Origin: Coptis chinensis
Taxonomy: Eukaryota; Streptophyta; Magnoliopsida; Ranunculales; Ranunculaceae
Length of the DNA stretch: 64,000 nucleotides
Assembly: GCA_015680905.1 (NCBI GenBank)
Contig: CM027377.1
Coordinates: 37,658,501-37,722,500 of the forward strand
Direction: 5' to 3'
The translations under genes were made by a program, and so were the position numbers. The notes under the pieces were generated by a model. It did not search any database, was not told the origin of the DNA, and worked only from the letters and a program-made list of their open reading frames with translations. Shown piece by piece: positions 58,905 through 64,000 of this stretch. Numbering within the stretch: position 1 is the stretch's first letter; each line of letters starts with the position of its first letter.

Positions 58905-61568
58905 GACCGCGGATACACTGAGGAGATCAACGACTTGTTAGCTCCTGAACATCGAAAATTACAGATTCATGAAAACCTCGAGGTACCTATCTCCTAATTT
59001 AGTAAATGAATCTGGTATTACATATATCTTTGAATAATAGTTAACATTGGTGATTGATTATATTCTTCCTCAAGAGGGGATATTTGTTCTTTGGATTGAA
59101 GGAAGAGATTGTTGTCACCTGCAACGTGTTCTTGATTTGATGGAGTTTGGAGAATGTATTGTTCTTCCCCGTCTTTCTCTTCCTCATTTGTTTTTTGTGT
59201 GTTTTTTTTGGCAGTCAAATTGGTAGTACAGTTGTACTTATTGATGCTAAATGGGAAAATATAGAGACAATATTGGTTGATAAGATATAATAATTTATTT
59301 TTATTTTTGTTTTTGTTTTTTTTGCCTGTCTGAAATTTCCTATTTTTGGTGTTTGAATGGACTTTTTTTTAGGGTCTATTGGAATTACTAGTATTACAAT
59401 ATTAAAGACTCTTAATTTGTTGGTAGAAGTCAGGTTGTGGGGTGGCCACCTATTAGGACTTATAGGATTAACAGCTTGGTTAATCAAACCAAGAATTCCT
59501 CGATCGATGAAGACAAAATGGTCATTGAGACTAATAAAAATAAGGATGTTACAAGAAATCTGATGAAAGAAACAACAACAATGGCAATGTTCAGAAGAAA
59601 GGTCATCTTGGGAGTTCTCTGTTTGTCAAGGTTAACATGGATGGAGTACCAATTGGGAGGAAGGTGGATTTAAATGCGCATGCCCTCTTCACGAGACTCT
59701 TGCCCAAACATTGGAGAATATGTTCTTCTACACAAGTACTTACGACCAACTCTCTGCTACTACTACTACTTGACTTCATAGGTAAGTCATTGTTGTGGCT
59801 TGTAACCGTGAAATTATTATCTTTGAATCACTAAATTGCTAGCTCTGCTAGTTTTGATTTTGAGCTGTTCTGTTGCACCATTTCAGCCTGGTTCAATAGG
59901 CCAACCAAAGTATATCAAATTATGGTGATGAACTACCTAGGTATCGGCTGAATTGACTTACCTTCCAAATACTGTAAGATGAGAATATTTCTTGCAGCCT
60001 TTCGTTGATCCAAGATGTACCTAATTGTAGTATCTTAAATATTTGGGCTATGTATCAGTTTAAGAAGTCTCATCATCTTTTGAATATGGCTGCAGTTTAG
60101 CATCTTAGTTCAGTTCAATTGGACAGGCATAAAATACTTGTGTGTGTGTGACAGAGAGAGGGGGGAGTCTAAATGTGTTCCTTTACCGTGTTAAACTTCG
60201 CCATTGCATGAATCGTTGGTTTAGAAAGAAGATGATTTTAAGCCATCTTTTCTGTTCTCCCGTCAAGTGCATTATATAATTTTCCCGTCTCTATATTGTC
60301 TCCTTACATAACCAATAGAGTGAACTGAACCAATAGTCTACATTCAAACTATATATTCCTCTTTGCAGCTCATCGACACATTGGCGAGACTAATATGAAT
60401 GTTTATAGTAGTAGGTCTCACACAATTTTTTGAATGGTATGGCGTGATTTACGATATCTTTGTTGGTACTGTACACACTGCATTTACCAAATTTCTCAAA
60501 CTTAATTACTTCTTATTTTGTTTATATTCTCCAATTTGGTAAAACTGCAGATTATTGAGAGCCGGGTTAAAACAGAAGATGACAATGTTGGGGCCTCCTG
60601 CGATGCTGTTCGTGTTTCGGTTGTGGTACATATCTACTAAAACGATCCTCTTAAATTTCGTTCGGAATAAATTTCTGAACCATTCCATGTACTTTATTCG
60701 TGTGGGACATCTTAACATACTTATTCGTGTTTTCAATATTCTGTTAGTCGTAATAAATCTTGTTTGTAGAATTTAGTTGACCTAGCTGGTTCGTGAGCGT
60801 CTTTGCTAAGACCGGTGTCTTTGAAGAGTACGCTTTGAAAGAGGGATCTCATATAAATAAAAGCCCGATGACACTTGGGACCGTGATAAAGAAGCTAAGT
60901 GAAGGTGTTGAGAGCCAAGGGTAGGTTTTATTCAGTTGTTCTAACACATAGATTTATTGGGATTTATCTTCTATTTCCTTACATTCTTTACCATCTGATG
61001 TAGGGGACATGTCCCATATCGTGGATGTTAGAAGTCCGACGCCAAGATTTTGCAACCTTCCCTTGGTGGAAATGCAAACACTTTGCAATCATATGTAATA
61101 TAACCCTTGCACAGGTAGTCTTTTCTAAATTTACTATGGTTCTTACTAGTTTCCCTGCATAATGTAAGATAAATATATTTGGGCAACTCTATGCTTATAC
61201 TATTTGCCATGTGATTGCAGATTCATGCTGATGAAACAAAAAGTAGTCTTCAGTTTGCAAGTAGAAATGCTTACGTGTTACAAACTGTGCACATGTGAAT
61301 GAGGTCTTTCTGCACTTTATCTTTCATTGTTTGCATTTTCTTCTTTTCTTTGGGACCTCTTAAAGTCTCCAACTCTTATTCTTATGAATTTCGCTCTCAA
61401 AATATAATAGAGATAGAACATGTGCATGGCGCTTGAGTTGGTGTGGTGAGATTTTATAGTGATTTTGGTAACAACTCCTATCATTCTTTTCTTTTGCAGA
61501 TTTTGACAGATGCAGCTTTGCTGAAGCGGCAAAAGAAAGAGATTGAAGAGCTTCGAGCAAGACTGCAG
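58905..61568 (+). pseudogene. Kinesin-7 (CENP-E-like) motor domain, second half, decayed
   Basis: Eight exons in correct order with most splice sites kept: to 58982 (EEINDLLAPEHRKLQIHENLE), 59075-59155 (GLKEEIVVT- and VLDLMEFGE, in shifted frames), 60369-60436 (HRHIGETNMNVYSSRSHTIF), 60551-about 60625 (IIESRVKTEDDNVG, SCDAVRVS), 60770-60920 (NLVDLAGS, GSHINKSPMTLGTVIKKL), 61004-61114 (GHVPYR, KILQPSLGGNANTLQ), 61221-about 61298 (IHADETKSSLQFASRNA) and 61501-61568 (ILTDAALLKRQKKEIEELRA). These are the switch I (SSRSH), switch II (DLAGS) and neck-linker parts of a plant kinesin-7. The P-loop half is absent on the left, and the coiled-coil tail on the right. Stops and frameshifts occur in most exons. 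The intron 59156-60368 contains an Aux/IAA fragment. Confidence 0.88.
59373..59781 (+). pseudogene. Aux/IAA fragment (domain II to domain III) inside a kinesin intron
   Basis: Bounded by an acceptor-like tttttttag at 59372 and a donor GTAAGT at 59782, it looks like one exon. It reads SQVVGWPPIRTYRINSLVNQ, containing the auxin degron VGWPPIR. After a frame change it continues NGNVQKKGHLGSSLFVKVNM and DGVPIGRKVDLNAHA, the start of the PB1-type domain III. A second frame change follows, with ETLAQTLENMFF sense then lost. Aux/IAA proteins repress auxin-response genes until degraded through TIR1/AFB; domain I and domain IV are not present here. Flanks on both sides belong to the kinesin pseudogene, so this exon was captured or inserted. 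Confidence 0.85.
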
Positions 61569-61616
61569 GTTTGTCTTTTCTGGTACATTTCACTTTCTTG
61601 GAACTTTACCTTGCAG

Positions 61617-61687
61617 GCTCATTTATATACTATCTTGGAACTTTGTCGGGCATTTGACCAAATTTTCAAGGAACATCTAGATGGAGG
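61617..61687 (+). pseudogene. Single exon of a DRP1-type dynamin-related protein
   Basis: Flanked by ttgcag and GTAAGC splice signals, the 71-bp exon reads LYTILELCRAFDQIFKEHLDGG with no stop. The block C--FDQIFKEHLDG is characteristic of plant DRP1 dynamins, large GTPases of the plasma membrane and cell plate. No other dynamin exon was found next to it. It lies just past the last kinesin exon. Confidence 0.72.
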
Positions 61688-61814
61688 GTAAGCCCTTCTC
61701 AAAAGCTTTGATCTTCCCTCTATTTAACCTAGCCCCATGTCCCCACTGCTGATTTTCGTAGACCAAATAAGAGTTTTTAATTTTTTTTCTTTAATCAAAC
61801 TTTTCTTTATGATG

Positions 61815-61982
61815 CAAAGTAGAAGGAAGACGAGTTCATATTTCCGAGAGTTGTTAGTCATGGTGTTTTATGCTTTAAGAGATGGGAAACAGCCTTTTCT
61901 GATCAGCATGGGTGCTATCTCTCTGAATGCCTTCTTGGATTGGCTTTTTGTGTCCAGGTTCTACCTTGGCGCACGAGGACTG
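61815..61982 (+). pseudogene. Fragment of a MurJ/MviN-like lipid II flippase homologue
   Basis: One open stretch reads YFRELLVMVFYALRDGKQPF, then LISMGAISLNAFLDWLFVSR and FYLGARGL, followed by a donor-like GTATGA. It resembles a membrane segment pair of the MurJ/MviN family (FYALGDG--PF and N---DW-F---F--GA-GL). Plants keep such genes of plastid/cyanobacterial ancestry, linked to the plastid peptidoglycan wall in mosses. Only this one exon-like piece is present. The identification rests on motif memory and is moderate. Confidence 0.58.
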
Positions 61983-62563
61983 GTATGATACATTTTTACT
62001 TGATGGGGGCATTGAGAGCCTATTGTGTGAAGTTGTGTTAGTATATTTAGAGTCCTAACGGTCACTTTCACCGTTAAGGCACTTTCTACATCTTTGGTTA
62101 CTTCTTTGTCAACCTTGGCTCTTTACTCTCCTCTCAAGAAAACTTAACCAAAGCCGGACTCTCGCGGGGATCGCTCGACGCGACAAAAGACTGGTTCGCC
62201 CTCTCTTGCATAGAAGGTTACTGCTAAAATAGGTAGATCCATATTGATTTCTCATCAAAACAAAGTACATCTTTGTCGAGTCTTCTCAGAATGACCCGAA
62301 TTTTACCTACGGGTAAACCGGGTCATTTTACATGTTAGTTCAAAGCCACTCTAGGTAATTACGATATGGAGAGGTTTAACATTTATCTTTTGGCGGGCTT
62401 GATTAATTGATATGGGTTTTTCATTGGGTTAATTTTATTTTGGGCCCGGTTATTGTATTGGGCTTGTTATTCATTGGGCCATTATATAATTATTGGGCCA
62501 CTTCTTAAGCCTTGTTTTATATTGGGCCTGCTTCTAGTATGGGCCGGTTTGAATGGGCTATTG

Positions 62564-62596
<33 letters not shown>

Positions 62597-63458
62597 GGAT
62601 GGGTGGCGGGAATTGGGATAGGAAGTCCTTTTGATATTTTCAACACCTGGAGTTAAGAGAAAAAAAAAAAGAAGGAAAACAAGCTTTGGTGTCTTATGGC
62701 TATAATCAATAACCGAAATGAAACTAAGACAGTCCATCAAGTTAGAAAGATAGAGTGTTATAATTGGAAATATTGGGTTTGGTGTTGCTGAAATTGAAGG
62801 ATTAATCCACTCAAGTTATTTTGGGTAGTTAGACAGCCACTTTTACATGTCTAGCTAACTAGTAATTAGGAGAAAACCTGGTGTTTATTCATTTAAGTTG
62901 TTTTGTAATAATTTAGTATTTCTTTATTGTCTTTAATAATGAATCCATATTATGATGCATCAATTAGTTAGAAACTATGACATGGATTAGCATCAATTGT
63001 GAAAGACCGATATGAGGAATGAGATTTGTTTCGGGGCGCTGCAGCTACTTGATTTAACTGGCATTGTCGAGATGGTTAAGTAGCCGGTGCCACGAATCAA
63101 TATCTTTAGTAGTTGGGTTTACGGTTGAGGTCTTAATATGATAAATGGAAGTGTGTTATTTGATTTTTCAGGTTAGGACAGGTTGTAAATTTATGAAATG
63201 TTAGAAATACAGAGGAAACTCTGCCAAATTTTTGTTAGAACGGGATGTTCATGGGGTTTATATTTTAGTTTAGTTTGGACTCGTGTGAGTCAAAACCGCT
63301 CACGTCTTGGTTTATTAGATAGTTGAATATTTGGATTGAGCTCTTTTATCCGAATATTCAATTGTCTGGAAAATCGGGACGTAACACTTACAAGCTGGAA
63401 TAAGTTACAATGCAGGACTGTTACTCATTAGTTCTAACTACTACTTGATAATTTTTAG
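61983..63458. other. Unassigned repeat-like DNA between gene fragments
   Basis: No coding exon recognised. Contents: a hairpin-like TGACCCGAATTTTACC...GGGTAAACCGGGTCA at 62290-62330; at least eight TGGGC(C/T)-type motifs in one orientation between 62390 and 62560; a run of 31 A at 62564-62594; and an end-like GGGACGTAACA at about 63383-63393. TGTTAG at about 62031 and GTAACA at 63393 could be the tips of a solo LTR, but the flanking five bases do not match. Confidence 0.35.
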
Positions 63459-64000
63459 GAATTCATCGCAAAGGTGCTTACTCTTCCTGGAGATGGGGAG
63501 ATCATGGATATGATGGAGGTTGCAAATCCCGATGTTGTTCATCTTTGCCGACTCTTTCATCAGGAAACTTCTCGCTTCGGAAATGAAAGCTGAATTTCTT
63601 AGCACAGTATGACATCTTCAAATATAAATATATGTTAAATCAAAATAGTATTTGCTTTTATTGTTTTTATTCTCTATTCATTTGGTTTTCCTCGCTTCAT
63701 TTAACGCATCACATGTTCTAGGTCGAAAATAATAGGAGTATTGAGCCTTACATCTTTGACCATGCTAATATCTCTAGACGTGCTTTGAAGAATATTTTTC
63801 TTGGTGACTCTCCAAGGGTTTTGTTTGTGTAAGATGGATGCAAGAAAACTTGTTATGCTATCAAGTACATTATCTGACTGCCTGGTTTTGTTCCTTGTAT
63901 AGCCTATCTTGCTTCTCATGAAGATCCGCACATTGTCAAACTATTCTTGCATGAGTACAAGTCTGCATTGATTTTCTAGTACAATGTTTCGCAGATCAGA
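63459..64000 (+). pseudogene. M1 aminopeptidase (PepN-type) fragment, runs off the window
   Basis: Three exon-like blocks: 63459-63606 ([28 protein letters not shown], then in another frame [17 protein letters not shown]), 63722-about 63800 (VENNRSIEPYIFDHANISRR, ALKN) and 63903 on (YLASHEDPHIVKLFLHEYKSA). This is the C-terminal helical region of plant PepN-like (puromycin-sensitive type) zinc aminopeptidases, where VENNRS--Y-F-H--MARRALKN is conserved. The HEXXH catalytic domain is not in this window. A one-base frame change in the first block and stops at about 63830 and 63977 indicate a pseudogene. The right edge is cut by the window. Confidence 0.8.

Noticed and set aside
62027..63393. 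Solo LTR with TGTTAG...GTAACA tips
   Set aside because: Flanking pentamers do not match and no second copy is present; left unassigned.

Overview
The window is nuclear DNA of a flowering plant, probably a eudicot. Genes are split by GT-AG introns, and the families seen are plant ones: an IDM1-type PHD/acetyltransferase, an arginine-rich CCCH zinc-finger protein, Aux/IAA, a plant mobile domain protein, and Tat- and Athila-like Gypsy elements. Only two genes look intact: an eight-exon IDM1-like gene (2513-5579, +) and a single-exon CCCH zinc-finger gene (12226-12933, -). Almost everything else is transposable elements, their relics, or broken gene copies.

1-17.8 kb: an AT-rich repeat belt; the IDM1-like gene; an inverted, decayed copy of its first two exons (about 6.8-7.9 kb, -); two hAT-type non-autonomous elements with exact 8-bp target duplications (8478-9243 and 16335-16743) and a third without one (17157-17756); the CCCH gene; an inverted-repeat element; and a tRNA-like SINE inserted with a 9-bp duplication into one unit of a tandem pair.

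17.9-56.2 kb: best read as one old Mutator-like (MULE) transposon of about 9 kb, swollen to about 38 kb by nested insertions. The host carries a broken MULE transposase gene (+) and a broken plant mobile domain (PMD) gene (-), with four arrays of a palindromic AAACGAC/GTCGTTT minisatellite. Inserted in it are a full-length but frameshifted L1-type LINE (18591-24930), a Tat-lineage Gypsy element (28718-42662) whose 5' LTR itself holds a solo LTR (40840-42523), and an Athila-like element lacking most of pol (44493-53424) that cuts an exon of the PMD gene. The LTR insertions have exact 5-bp target duplications (TATAG, TTCAG, CTAAC), so the order of events can be read. The Tat element carries dual RNase H domains, an antisense coding region between pol and the 3' LTR, and an 87-bp tandem repeat.

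56.2-64 kb: a CACTA terminus, an ATATCG-rich MITE, and then fragments of five unrelated plant genes, all on + and many still with splice sites: the second half of a kinesin-7 motor (with an Aux/IAA fragment inside one intron), a DRP1-type dynamin exon, a MurJ/MviN-like fragment, and an M1 (PepN-type) aminopeptidase fragment running to the window edge. This resembles gene-fragment capture by a Helitron or Pack-type transposon, but no termini were found. No rRNA, CRISPR array or intact tRNA gene was seen.

All identifications come from reading the sequence and recalling family motifs. No database search was run.
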